DNA of 64,000 bases from Planctomycetaceae bacterium (GTDB lineage: Bacteria; Planctomycetota; Planctomycetia; Planctomycetales; Planctomycetaceae): contig JAKFVC010000048.1 in NCBI GenBank assembly GCA_021732415.1, forward strand, positions 1-64,000. The letters run 5' to 3'. The first letter of the stretch is position 1. The number at the start of each line of letters is the position of its first letter. A program made the position numbers and the translations under genes. Shown here piece by piece: positions 36,821 through 44,937 of the stretch. The notes under the pieces were generated by a model. It saw only the letters and a program-made list of their open reading frames with translations. It had not been told where the DNA came from and searched no databases.

Positions 36821-37786
36821 ATGAACACGACTTTGCTCGACGAACCGCTGACGGATTCATCACAACCGTTGACCGCTGCCGATCGCCTGCGCACGACAAT
36901 GGCCGCCGTCCGGGTCTGCTTCACCTGGTTCGGAACCCGCAAGACCCTCTCGCCCGAACAGAAAGCCCAAGCCGCCGAGTCATTCGGGGCCGAAGGGCAG
37001 TACCTCACGGCGGGCAAGAAACTGCTGGATTCGACGCATCCCGCCTTCAAGACGGTGACCGCGATCCGTGGCCGGATCATGAGTTTCTGGAAAGGGATTT
37101 CGTTGCCGTTTCCCGAGCCGGGGTTGCGGCTGATCCGTCAGCAGGACATCGCTCCCTTTGACGTGCAGATGACCACCCTGCGCGTCGAACTCGACGAGGC
37201 GGTGGCTCTGCTCGATCAGCACTATGAGGAACTCCGCACCACGGCACGGGAGCGGCTTGGGGCGCTCTTCAACCCCGGCGATTACCCAGCCAGCCTGCGC
37301 GGTCTGTTCGGGATCGCGTGGGAATTCCCCAGCGTCGAGCCCCCCGAGTACCTCAGCCGCCTTAGCCCGCGGCTGTTCGAGCAGGAGTGCGAGCGGGTGA
37401 CGGCCCGCTTCGATGAGGCGATTCAGCTCGCCGAAGACGCCTTCCTGAACGAACTCAACCGGCTGGTGTCCCATCTTTCGGAACGACTGTCGGGTCAGGA
37501 GGACGGCCGTCCCAAGGTCTTTCGTGACACGGCGGTCGAAAACTTGCGGGAGTTCTTCACCCGGTTCCAGCAACTCAACGTGCGGTCCAACGCCGACCTC
37601 GACGCCCTTGTCGAGCAGGCGCGGCGCATTTTGCGGGGCGTGGAACCGCAGCAACTCCGCGACAACACGATGCGCCGTCAGCAGGTCGCGTCGCAACTCG
37701 CAGGGGTGCAGGCGTCGCTCGATGGGTTGATGGTCGATCGGCCGCGTCGTCGGATCATCCGACCGGCCCAGCAGGAGCGGACGTGA
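36821..37786 (+). CDS. DUF3150-like protein (tentative)
   Basis: The 321-residue protein is mostly helical. RTTMAAVRVCFTWFGTRKTL near the N-terminus and the long helices around LDQHYEELRTTARERLGALF resemble DUF3150 proteins, which accompany AAA ATPases on plasmids and integrated elements. A central FPSVEPPEYL loop and a basic, Gln-rich tail follow. AAAGG precedes the ATG. The stop overlaps the next gene by one base. The family call is from memory of its general pattern, so I rate it as tentative; the gene itself is secure. Confidence 0.6.
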   Translation: MNTTLLDEPLTDSSQPLTAADRLRTTMAAVRVCFTWFGTRKTLSPEQKAQAAESFGAEGQYLTAGKKLLDSTHPAFKTVTAIRGRIMSFWKGISLPFPEPGLRLIRQQDIAPFDVQMTTLRVELDEAVALLDQHYEELRTTARERLGALFNPGDYPASLRGLFGIAWEFPSVEPPEYLSRLSPRLFEQECERVTARFDEAIQLAEDAFLNELNRLVSHLSERLSGQEDGRPKVFRDTAVENLREFFTRFQQLNVRSNADLDALVEQARRILRGVEPQQLRDNTMRRQQVASQLAGVQASLDGLMVDRPRRRIIRPAQQERT

Positions 37787-38025
37787 TGGATCTCGTCATT
37801 CACCCGGATGGCGCTGTCACCACGCTCTATTCGGAACTGCTGGACCTTTCCACCCTCGGAGCGATGAACATCGCTAGGGCCAGCCACGTGGAACCCGATG
37901 CGGACGGACGCTGGTTCGCCGCCATCATCGATGGGCCGAAACTCGGCCCGTTCGCTCGACGCAGTGAGGCGATCGCCGCGGAAGTCGCCTGGCTGACGGA
38001 GCACCGGCTCCGCCTTCCGGGCTGA
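37786..38025 (+). CDS. Small hypothetical protein (79 aa)
   Basis: MDLVIHPDGAVTTLYSELLD is followed by ASHVEPDADGRWFAAIIDGP and a closing helix with FARRSEAIAAEVAWL. Similar small proteins are common in planctomycete accessory DNA, as far as I recall, with no known role. The start codon shares one base with the stop of the DUF3150-like gene (TGATG); a GTG three bases upstream is an alternative. Confidence 0.65.
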   Translation: MDLVIHPDGAVTTLYSELLDLSTLGAMNIARASHVEPDADGRWFAAIIDGPKLGPFARRSEAIAAEVAWLTEHRLRLPG

Positions 38026-38078
38026 TTTGAGCCAAGTGAGTTGTTGCCTCGCATGCGCGGGGCGGTTGTTTCTTCACG

Positions 38079-38116
38079 CGACCGCCCTGGTGTGGGCGGT
38101 CGTTTTCTCTTTTGTC
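38079..38116 (+). terminator. Intrinsic terminator-like hairpin
   Basis: CGACCGCCC and GGGCGGTCG form a 9-bp perfect stem with a 6-base loop, followed by TTTTCTCTTTTG. It lies 54 bases after the small gene ending at 38025 and 13 bases before the next ATG. Confidence 0.65.
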
Positions 38117-38128
38117 TGGAGAATGACG

Positions 38129-38365
38129 ATGCCCGTTCAAATCCGTTCGCAAGGTGCCCTTGATCATGCCGTGGCGACTGCCACCGGGGAAGACCTGCCC
38201 ACGATCCGCCGTCGCGGCTTTTCCCTCGTCGATCCCCACGACGCTCACTTCGACGACGAACCCGACCTGTTGCCGCCGCAATATGTCGACTGGGATGAGT
38301 TGGAACTGTCCCGCAACGCCTCCGCGGCCTGTCGGCCATTATGCACTCCGCGACGGGTCGCCTGA
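38129..38365 (+). CDS. Small acidic protein, paralogue of the 39080 gene
   Basis: MPVQIRSQGALDHAVATATG, then EDLPTIRRRGFSLVDPHD, and a run of acidic residues ending in YVDWDELELSR. The gene at 39080 has the same layout (AVSHATGDDCDVIARHGFSL, then an acidic stretch with WQQLE). The ATG has GGAG seven bases upstream. The function is unknown. The pair frames two other small genes, which suggests an internal duplication. Confidence 0.65.
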   Translation: MPVQIRSQGALDHAVATATGEDLPTIRRRGFSLVDPHDAHFDDEPDLLPPQYVDWDELELSRNASAACRPLCTPRRVA

Positions 38366-38366
38366 G

Positions 38367-38615
38367 GTGGGCGGCGATCACGATCGTGAGCGAAAGCTGG
38401 CCGAGCTGGAAGCCGCCAGCGAGCGTTACGTCGCCTTCGGCGGTGCCATCTGCTTGGTCGCCTTCTTCCTGCTGGGCTGGCCCGCGCTCATCGCGTGGGT
38501 CGGCCTGGCGTGGGGGATGCAGCAGTTTTGTCAGGCGATGCGAGGCCCGGCTCCCGGTCCCCCTCGTCAAAATCCCCGTCGTACCGACAAATCCCAGCGA
38601 AGAGGCCGTCCTTGA
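38367..38615 (+). CDS. Small membrane protein, GTG start
   Basis: This is an 82-residue frame starting at a GTG two bases after the preceding stop. Residues 5-20 are charged and helical (DRERKLAELEAASERY). One hydrophobic segment follows (FGGAICLVAFFLLGWPALIA), then a Pro/Arg-rich tail. No clear ribosome site is seen, so translation would rely on coupling. The composition of the membrane segment supports a real gene, but the assignment is moderate. Confidence 0.45.
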   Translation: MGGDHDRERKLAELEAASERYVAFGGAICLVAFFLLGWPALIAWVGLAWGMQQFCQAMRGPAPGPPRQNPRRTDKSQRRGRP

Positions 38616-38756
38616 ACTGTCACGCAAACCAATCCAGCGCCTCCGGGCCTCCGTGCGTCCGGCCCGGTGGCGACCACCCACCCGTTGCAGGCTGACCCGT
38701 CAAACGACACCCCACGTGCTGGTCAGTCAGCGGGCCCTCATCTCGGAGTGCCTCCC

Positions 38757-38948
38757 ATGCTCACGCTGCGCGAATTGGCAACGACCTTGGCGGCCTTACG
38801 GTTCTGGCGCGAAGAAATCACCCAGAGTGGGGATTTCTCGGCGCGCCCGTATTTGAAGGGCGTAGGCATGCCCGGCGTGCAGCCGCTCACCACCGAGGAA
38901 ATCGAGCGGTTGTCGGCCAAGCTGCGATCGTTACCGGTCACCGAGTAA
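38757..38948 (+). CDS. Small helical protein, paralogue of the 34922 gene
   Basis: The 63-residue product (LTLRELATTLAALRFWREE at its start, LTTEEIERLSAKLRSL at its end) matches the first 60 residues of the product of the gene at 34922. GGAG precedes the ATG by about nine bases. The function is unknown. Confidence 0.6.
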   Translation: MLTLRELATTLAALRFWREEITQSGDFSARPYLKGVGMPGVQPLTTEEIERLSAKLRSLPVTE

Positions 38949-39079
38949 CGCCGGCCTCCCGCGATCGAGGCCGTCGTCGTGCCGGTCCCCTTCGGTGAAT
39001 CACTTTTCCCGGCGCTCCGGAACCGTTTCGGGGCGGCTGTTCGCGTTTCTGCCCGTTTCCTCCTTCCCAGGACTTGGTC

Positions 39080-39286
39080 ATGACCCAATCCCAATTGAAT
39101 CGTGCCGTCTCGCATGCCACCGGGGACGACTGCGACGTCATCGCCCGTCACGGCTTCTCCCTCGTCGAAGACGAATATCCCGTGCAGGACGACGAGCTCC
39201 TCGCCCTCGTCACCGATTGGCAGCAACTCGAAGCGGAGCACGTCGCCGCGACCCGACGCCAGACACCGTATGCCTCCATCGCCTGA
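39080..39286 (+). CDS. Small acidic protein, paralogue of the 38129 gene
   Basis: MTQSQLNRAVSHATGDDCDV, then ARHGFSLVEDEYPVQDDEL and a short basic tail. It shares the ATG-D/E-x-I-R-x-GFSLV core with the product of the gene at 38129. The ATG at 39080 is preferred over a TTG two codons earlier. The function is unknown. Confidence 0.6.
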   Translation: MTQSQLNRAVSHATGDDCDVIARHGFSLVEDEYPVQDDELLALVTDWQQLEAEHVAATRRQTPYASIA

Positions 39287-39398
39287 GCCAACGGGGATAC
39301 GGGAGGCGGACGGTCCTAGTGAGCTCCGCCTCCCGTGTTCTCCGCGATGGACGCCACTTGTGTCGTTTTCTTTCCCCGTTCTCCACCGGAGTCACTTC

Positions 39399-40859
39399 AT
39401 GATTTCCTTTTCCCGTTCGTTGGCTCGTCAGTTTCGAGCCGTCGCCCGTCGCGCTGGTCTCTCGGCCCGCCGCGGGAGTTTTGTGCGGTTGGTGACCACC
39501 GCCGACACGCTCAGCGTGTTGGTCGCCAACCATCGTGTCGCCGTCGAATATCGAGCGAGCGGCGGGTTCATGGCCGCCGATGTCACCGTACCGCTGCAAC
39601 TGTTCGCCGATTGCGAAGGAAAAAGCAGCGACCTGGTGACGATCCAGCCGGGCGAGCCCGGTCACATTGTGGCAACCTGGGAGGCCGGGGGCGTTCCGCA
39701 GCACCGCGATTATGCGTGCGTTGATGAGACGGCACAGCCCACCCTGCCACCCATGCCCACCGAGTTCGTGTCGAACGATCCCAGTTTGCTGACCGCGTTG
39801 CGGGACGGCATGGAGACGACGGAAACGAACGGGACCCGGTATGCCCTCGCCTGTGTGCAACTTCAGGGACGAGGGGCGATGGCCGCTACGGATGGCAGCC
39901 AACTCTTAATGCAGTCCGGGTTCGTGTTCGGCTGGAACGAGGATCTCCTCATGGAAGCCAGCGATGTCTTCGCCAGCCGCGAACTGCCCCACGATCAGCC
40001 CGTCCACATTGGCAAGACTCCGAACTGGGTGACGCTGCAAGTGGGAGCCTGGACGATCCATCACGCCATTCACAAAGAGGGTCGTTTTCCGGATGTGGAG
40101 TGCGTGATCCCGGCACCTTCGAGTGTGCTGACTCGGATGCAGCTCGATGCGGGCGATGCCGAGTTCCTGGCGGATCGCATCGAGCGGTTGCCGGCGGACG
40201 ATGTCCACGATCGTCCGGTCACGGTGGATCTCAACGGCAGCGTCGCGATCCGGGCCCGTCTGGACGCGACGTCGCCTTTAACGGAACTCGTGTTGAGTCG
40301 CTCGCGTCGCGTGGGGCCGGAGCTTCGGCTGCAAACCAATCGCGAGTTTCTGGCCCGTGCACTCGACCTGGGGTTCACGGAATTTGGCTTCGTGAACGCC
40401 GAATCCCCGTGCGTCTGTGCGGATGCGACGCGCACGTATGTCTGGCAGTTGCTGGATCCTCAAAACGTCCTGGCTCCGAACGAAGAAGCGCGGCGAATCG
40501 TTTCGCCCGTGGCTTCCCCCTCCGTCAGTCCGTCGATGTCCGACCGACGGCCCATCCCCCGTTCCCATGTCTCCCCCTCAAAGGAACCACGCATGCCCAC
40601 ACCGCAGGATCGTCCTGGCCCCGTGAATCGTCTCCCCCCGACTTCGGCAGCGGGGACGCCTCCCGCGACGTCCCTCGCCTCGCCGGCTGCGACGTCCAAT
40701 GACCTGATCTCACAGGCGGAGTTGGTGCGCGACTCGCTGCGGACGACGTTGCTGAACGTGACCACGCTGATCACGGTGGCCCGGCAGCAGCGTCGCCAGT
40801 CCCGGTTGATGAAGACCACGCTCGCGTCGCTCAAGCAATTGCAGCAGCTCGAAGCGTGA
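39399..40859 (+). CDS. Sliding-clamp-like protein (DnaN-related)
   Basis: The 486-residue protein starts at the ATG at 39399, behind GGAG. Residues 125-370 look like DNA polymerase III beta-clamp domains. The clearest is ALACVQLQGRGAMAATDGSQ, matching the beta-clamp ATDG-hR-L strand. The next domain shows FPDVECVIPAP, typical of the clamp middle domain. The N-terminal 120 residues are a more diverged clamp repeat. The C-terminal 110 residues are a proline-rich linker and a helix absent from DnaN. A second, plasmid- or phage-type clamp fits the ligase and exonuclease genes downstream. It could act as a decoy or processivity factor; that is inference. Confidence 0.6.
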   Translation: MISFSRSLARQFRAVARRAGLSARRGSFVRLVTTADTLSVLVANHRVAVEYRASGGFMAADVTVPLQLFADCEGKSSDLVTIQPGEPGHIVATWEAGGVPQHRDYACVDETAQPTLPPMPTEFVSNDPSLLTALRDGMETTETNGTRYALACVQLQGRGAMAATDGSQLLMQSGFVFGWNEDLLMEASDVFASRELPHDQPVHIGKTPNWVTLQVGAWTIHHAIHKEGRFPDVECVIPAPSSVLTRMQLDAGDAEFLADRIERLPADDVHDRPVTVDLNGSVAIRARLDATSPLTELVLSRSRRVGPELRLQTNREFLARALDLGFTEFGFVNAESPCVCADATRTYVWQLLDPQNVLAPNEEARRIVSPVASPSVSPSMSDRRPIPRSHVSPSKEPRMPTPQDRPGPVNRLPPTSAAGTPPATSLASPAATSNDLISQAELVRDSLRTTLLNVTTLITVARQQRRQSRLMKTTLASLKQLQQLEA

Positions 40860-40895
40860 CACTCGCCACAGGCGAAGTGATCGTCGGTTTCTCAA

Positions 40896-40930
40896 CGCCC
40901 CGGCCGTATCCAATGGATGCGGCCGGGGCG
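40896..40930. promoter_or_regulatory. Perfect 11-bp GC-rich hairpin
   Basis: CGCCCCGGCCG and CGGCCGGGGCG pair around a 13-base loop. It lies 36 bases after the clamp-like gene and 28 bases before the next ATG. CTCTTGGTTCTTT follows, so termination is possible. Confidence 0.55.
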
Positions 40931-40958
40931 CTCTTGGTTCTTTACAGGAGAATGTCTC

Positions 40959-41501
40959 ATGCCTATGACCGTGAAAGTGGGCCTCGCCAAGAAGGTCGGC
41001 CAACCCGATTTCGGTTCGCTCGGAGCGAGTTGCGACATCGAGCTGGAAGTCGATGGCGGATTACTCTTCAACGATCTCGATGGTCTGCAACAGAAAGTCC
41101 GGGCGGCCTACACAGCCTGCCGCCGGGCGGTCGACGACGAGTTGGCGAGCCAGACGGGTTCCCCGTCCACCGCCTTAAACTCGCATAGCGCCGATCACGT
41201 CCCGAACAACACCAACGGCCGTGATCACAGCGATAGTGACGTCGCGGCACGAGGGAATCCGAACCGCGACGGCGGTGGCGGGGCGAACCGTTCTCAGAAC
41301 GGTCGCCAGTCCAACGGCAACCGGCGGGCGGCGACCAGTGCCCAAGTGCGGGCGTTGCACTCGATCGCCACGCGGCAAAACTTCAACCTCACCGATCTGC
41401 TCCGCGAACGGTTCCACATTTACAAAGCGGAAGAGTTGTCGCTGCGCGAAGCCAGCCAGTTGATCGACGAACTGAACGCCACGCACGGGAGTCGCGCATG
41501 A
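40959..41501 (+). CDS. Hypothetical protein, possible DNA-binding accessory
   Basis: The 180-residue protein begins MPMTVKVGLAKKVGQPDFGS and has a compact 65-residue N-terminal domain. A long Asn/Gly/Arg linker (residues 75-125) follows, then a C-terminal helical domain (SAQVRALHSIATRQNFNLTD). AGGAGA precedes the ATG. This architecture (small domain, disordered linker, C-terminal domain) is common in single-strand-binding-like proteins, but I see no OB-fold signature. It overlaps the exonuclease gene by four bases (ATGA). In other elements, as I recall, the N-terminal domain also occurs next to RecB-like nucleases. Confidence 0.6.
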   Translation: MPMTVKVGLAKKVGQPDFGSLGASCDIELEVDGGLLFNDLDGLQQKVRAAYTACRRAVDDELASQTGSPSTALNSHSADHVPNNTNGRDHSDSDVAARGNPNRDGGGGANRSQNGRQSNGNRRAATSAQVRALHSIATRQNFNLTDLLRERFHIYKAEELSLREASQLIDELNATHGSRA

Positions 41502-42325
41502 TCGCCTTCGCCCACCCCGTGTCTGCACCCTCTCGCATGGCCGAGTCACTGACCGGACGGCCGTACTTGTCGTGGTCGGCGATCAGCACGTTCATGAAAT
41601 GCCCGTTGAAGTATCAGTTCCATTACCTCGATCAACTGCCGGAGGAATTCGTCTCGGCCAATCTGATCTTCGGGTCGGCGATCCATTCCGCTCTCGAAGC
41701 CTATTTTGGCGAACACCTCGCTTCGCGGCGGTCGCTCGATGTCGATGATCTGTTGGCGGTATATCACTCGACGTGGAGCCAGGCCGATCTGGCGGCCGTT
41801 CAATTCGGCAAATCGGATGACCTTGTCAGTCTCGACGCGCTCGCCAAACGGATGCTGCAAGCGTTCATGGACAGTGATCTCGCGTGCCCCACCGGCGCAA
41901 TTATTGGGATCGAAGAGGAACTCCGGTCTCCCTTGATCGCCGATTGCCCGGACCTGCTCGCTCGCCTCGATCTACTGGTCGAAAGCGACGAGTCGTTGAT
42001 CGTGACCGACTTCAAGACGGCGCGGAGCCGTTGGTCGGCCGGTGATGTTCACGCGGCGGAAGGGCAACTGATCGTCTACCACGAACTGGTGCGTCAGTTT
42101 GCCGACAAGCCGATCCGGTTGCAGTTCGCGGTCATCACGAAGACCAAACAGCCCGAGGTTGAAATCCACACGGTTGCCGCCGATCCCTTGCGCATCGAGC
42201 GGATTCGCCAACTCATTCAGAGGGTCTGGGCGGGAATCCAAACCGGCAACTTCTTTCCGGTCCCCAATAGCATGAACTGCCCCACCTGTGGTTATCGCAG
42301 CCGCTGTGCGAGTTGGACCGGGTAA
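41498..42325 (+). CDS. PD-(D/E)XK exonuclease with Fe-S cluster (RecB/Cas4-like)
   Basis: The 275-residue protein has the RecB-family nuclease layout. These are an early cysteine (MKCPLKYQFHYLDQL), then ANLIFGSAIHSALEAYFGEH, EEELRSPLIADCPDLLARLDLL, and VTDFKTARS, carrying the catalytic D-x-K. QLIVYHEL follows, and finally CPTCGYRSRC. The first cysteine and the last three are positioned as in AddB/Cas4 4Fe-4S nucleases. It would resect DNA ends 5' to 3' or 3' to 5'; the direction cannot be read. Translation is coupled to the preceding gene. It pairs well with the ligase and clamp-like genes as a DNA-end-processing set. Confidence 0.88.
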   Translation: MIAFAHPVSAPSRMAESLTGRPYLSWSAISTFMKCPLKYQFHYLDQLPEEFVSANLIFGSAIHSALEAYFGEHLASRRSLDVDDLLAVYHSTWSQADLAAVQFGKSDDLVSLDALAKRMLQAFMDSDLACPTGAIIGIEEELRSPLIADCPDLLARLDLLVESDESLIVTDFKTARSRWSAGDVHAAEGQLIVYHELVRQFADKPIRLQFAVITKTKQPEVEIHTVAADPLRIERIRQLIQRVWAGIQTGNFFPVPNSMNCPTCGYRSRCASWTG

Positions 42326-42372
42326 GCCGCGTGTTCTTGTCCCTCTCGTTCGTCTTTAGAAAGGAGACTTTT

Positions 42373-43653
42373 ATGCCGGATCTTCTCGAAGGCCAGACGG
42401 CGGAAGTCTGGGGATCGGGATCGAAACCCTATCAGTTGAAGAACGTGGGTGGTGTCTATTCGTGTTCCTGTCCGGCCTGGCGGAACCAGTCCCTGCCGAT
42501 CGACCAACGGACCTGCAAACACCTGCGCCACTATCGGGGCGAGGCCGTAGAAATGGCCCGCCTCGGCAGCCTGATCGATACCGCTCCGCTGCGTGCGGCA
42601 ACCGTCGCTTCTGCCCCGCCACTGCTACTGGCCGAATCTTGGAATTCCGACACCGATCCGATCGGGTGGTGGCTCAGCGAGAAGCTGGATGGCGTCCGGG
42701 CTTACTGGGACGGCCACCAGTTCCTCTCGCGGAACGGAAATGTCTATCACGCACCGCCGTGGTTCACGCAGGGCCTGCCGGAGACGTCGCTCGATGGCGA
42801 ACTGTGGGTTGGCCGCAAGCAGTTCCAACGCACCGTTTCGATCGTCCGAAGGAGTGATGCGTGCGAGTCATGGCGTGATGTCCGCTATCTGATCTTCGAC
42901 GCGCCCACGCTGGCTCAGCCGTTCGAGCAACGCCTGGAGGCCGTGACGGCGCTGTTGATCACGCACCAACCGCCGTTTGCTCTTGCTTTGGCTCAGTCGG
43001 TGTGTCGCAGCGCGGAGCATCTCACGCAAGAACTCAATCGTATCGAGGCATTCGGCGGCGAGGGGCTCATGCTGCGGCAGCCGGCTTCGCTCTATGAATC
43101 GCGACGGTCTTCGACGCTGCTCAAGGTGAAACGCTTCCAAGACTGCGAAGCGGTCGTCATGGGCCACGAACCGGGGAAGGGCCGCCACAAAGGACGCCTC
43201 GGCGCGTTGCTGCTTCAACTCCCCAGCGGGATTCGGTTCGCCTGCGGTACGGGTCTCTCCGATGCCCAGCGGGAACTGCCACCTGCGCTCGGCGAGACGG
43301 TCACCGTGAAGTTTCAGGAACTGACCAACGGCGGCGTCCCGCGCTTCCCCGTATTCGCAGGAGTTCGGAGTGATGAACCTACCGCCCAACAACCCATCCA
43401 CTCACGATCCCGCACGAAAGGCACTTTCACGATGTCCACAACCCCACCGCGCCGCTTCGAGTATGTCGGAGGGAACAGCCGCAAGTTCTGGGAAGTCTGC
43501 GTCGAAGGCCACGACGTTCATGTCCGCTTTGGCCGCATCGGTTCAGATGGGCAAACGTCTTGCAAGACGCTGGCGTCACCCGACGCCGCCGCGGCACACG
43601 CCGCGAAGCTCGTGCAGGAGAAGGTCGGCAAAGGATACGCCGCGGTGGCGTGA
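42373..43653 (+). CDS. SWIM zinc finger - ATP-dependent DNA ligase - WGR fusion
   Basis: The 426-residue protein has three parts. Residues 1-60 form a SWIM zinc finger (YSCSCPAW, then TCKHLRHY). Residues 80-330 form an ATP-dependent ligase core of the small LigE/Haemophilus type. It has adenylation motif I SEKLDGVRAYW (Lys nucleophile), motif III LDGELWVG, motif IV EGLMLRQP, motif V LLKVKRF, and an OB-like end (VKFQELTNGGVPRFPVFAG). The C-terminal 70 residues form a WGR domain (RFEYVGGNSRKFWEV, HVRFGRIGSDGQ). SWIM and WGR are nucleic-acid-binding domains. No signal peptide is present, unlike periplasmic LigE. AAGGAG precedes the ATG. The linker before WGR looks like old intergenic DNA. Confidence 0.9.
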   Translation: MPDLLEGQTAEVWGSGSKPYQLKNVGGVYSCSCPAWRNQSLPIDQRTCKHLRHYRGEAVEMARLGSLIDTAPLRAATVASAPPLLLAESWNSDTDPIGWWLSEKLDGVRAYWDGHQFLSRNGNVYHAPPWFTQGLPETSLDGELWVGRKQFQRTVSIVRRSDACESWRDVRYLIFDAPTLAQPFEQRLEAVTALLITHQPPFALALAQSVCRSAEHLTQELNRIEAFGGEGLMLRQPASLYESRRSSTLLKVKRFQDCEAVVMGHEPGKGRHKGRLGALLLQLPSGIRFACGTGLSDAQRELPPALGETVTVKFQELTNGGVPRFPVFAGVRSDEPTAQQPIHSRSRTKGTFTMSTTPPRRFEYVGGNSRKFWEVCVEGHDVHVRFGRIGSDGQTSCKTLASPDAAAAHAAKLVQEKVGKGYAAVA

Positions 43654-43723
43654 CCACCGAGGTCGCGGACCGCTGCATCCCGCTGGTTTCAATTCGGAAT
43701 GTCATTTTGCCAAGGGGCCAAAC

Positions 43724-43891
43724 ATGGGTGCCCGCTCAAAATTGAATGCCGCTGCGCTCAACGGAGCGCTGCTGACCGGCGTCTTGGTCGCCTGTTTCAG
43801 CGGCGATCTTGGTGCCGGTATCCTTGTGGGAGGTTTCGTCGTCGCGATCCAACTCATCGGCGGCGACATCCGCCCATCGCGTCGGCAATGA
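43724..43891 (+). CDS. Small membrane protein (55 aa)
   Basis: The ATG at 43724 has AAGGGG upstream. The product is MGARSKLNAAALNGALLTGV followed by two adjoining hydrophobic stretches (VACF, then GAGILVGGFVVAIQLIGG). The function is unknown. It is the last gene of the plus-strand DNA-metabolism island. Confidence 0.55.
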   Translation: MGARSKLNAAALNGALLTGVLVACFSGDLGAGILVGGFVVAIQLIGGDIRPSRRQ

Positions 43892-44215
43892 GTCATTGAG
43901 TCATGCGTGCGGGGCCAACGGCCGAGCGCGCCGCGTCCGTCGCTCACCACGAATTCACCTTGAACACTCGGGCCGCCCTGCGGGGCGGCTTGGGGTGATT
44001 TTTCTTAACTATTGGCCGAATGGCTGCTTTGCTTGTTTCGATCGCGATTATGAAGGCAGCGGCATAGCACGGAGCCCAAAGTGCGGTGTAGTATCGGGGG
44101 CCAGCGGCCAGGTTGTCGCAAGTCCTTAGCGACAAAGACGCATCAGAATTGACAACTCCATGCTACACCGCGAAACTGCGGTAATACTCTACCGCACTTC
44201 GGCGGTCGAATACCT
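43892..44215. other. Intergenic stretch leading into the cassette cluster
   Basis: There is no supportable gene. A palindrome (TTGTCGC / GCGACAA) lies at 44112-44136. ACAAC at 44150 and a stem-loop-rich run up to 44216 could be a further diverged attC site, but the match is partial. Confidence 0.35.
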
Positions 44216-44216
44216 G

Positions 44217-44470
44217 TTGTTTCGACACATGGGCCGCGATGTGATTCAGAACGAAATTTGACAATGGGTCGCGCTCATGTTACACCGCGCATGCGGCCTC
44301 GGCGGCATAGCATGGAAGCTGATGCCGACTGTCGGCAGCAGCGCGGAGAGGATGCGACCCTGTCGGAATGCGCTGTTGTATACCTTGGGTGGCAATGGTG
44401 CGAAACAACAAGGCGTTCCAGCCGACAACAGTCAGCCATCCATGCTGACCATTGCGGCTGAACTTTTTCG
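44217..44470. other. Gene cassette without a clear gene
   Basis: This 254-base unit begins at GTTGTTTCG (44216-44224) and ends in the attC site at 44401-44477, whose inner arm CGAAACAAC (44401-44409) is the exact complement of the unit's own start. This is the rule for an integrated cassette. I find no convincing open frame; it may be non-coding or carry a promoter. Confidence 0.55.
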
Positions 44471-44477
44471 TTAGGAC
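44401..44477 (+). repeat. attC-like site 1
   Basis: Outer arms are CGAAACAAC and CGTTAGGAC. Inner arms GTTCCAGCCG and CGGCTGAAC pair with one extra base, giving the bulged hairpin typical of attC. A central spacer of about 20 bases includes CAGC/GCTG. Confidence 0.65.
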
Positions 44478-44484
44478 GCACTCG

Positions 44485-44937
44485 GTGACATCGCAAGTCT
44501 TAACCGACGCAGACTTCGATTCGACGTCTTGGCACGACAATCACATTCACGCTGTCCGCTTCATCGAAGGGAAGGACGGCACAGGCGACTTAGAGCTCGA
44601 CTTAGACCACATCGTTGAATGGCTCAAAGGCGAACGAAGCGGCTTTAAGTTCAAGGTCGTTCCGGTCACTCTGACCTTTCACGAGGTCATGTTTCCACGC
44701 ATCGCAATCGACTATGGCGCGGCTTCGGCCGCTTTTGGCCCCATCATGATTCATGGCATCGAGCGCCGTACTGAACAGAAGGCACATTACGTGGCCACAA
44801 TTTGGAAAGTTCCTTGCACATTCCCTCCCGGCGAGATGGAATTCGAGGCCAGCGGCTTCACCCAAATAGCACGAGGACAGCCAGTGTTGAGCGATTCGCA
44901 ATCCCTGAGCCCCGCCGATCGCGTAAGTGCGTCCTAA
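44485..44937 (+). CDS. Cassette-borne hypothetical protein
   Basis: A 150-residue protein starts at a GTG eight bases after the cassette boundary region. DSTSWHDNHIHAVRFIEG, LELDLDHIVEWLKGE and VPVTLTFHEVMFPRIAIDYG match a family of small proteins of unknown function, seen to my knowledge in integron cassettes and elsewhere. The stop codon TAA lies inside the outer arm of attC site 2 (CCTAAC), a classic cassette feature. No ribosome site is obvious, so expression probably depends on read-through from upstream. Confidence 0.75.
   Translation: MTSQVLTDADFDSTSWHDNHIHAVRFIEGKDGTGDLELDLDHIVEWLKGERSGFKFKVVPVTLTFHEVMFPRIAIDYGAASAAFGPIMIHGIERRTEQKAHYVATIWKVPCTFPPGEMEFEASGFTQIARGQPVLSDSQSLSPADRVSAS

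Noticed and set aside
44149-44216. A fourth attC-like site upstream of the cassette cluster
   Set aside because: The outer arm matches the next cassette at only about six bases and the inner arms pair poorly.
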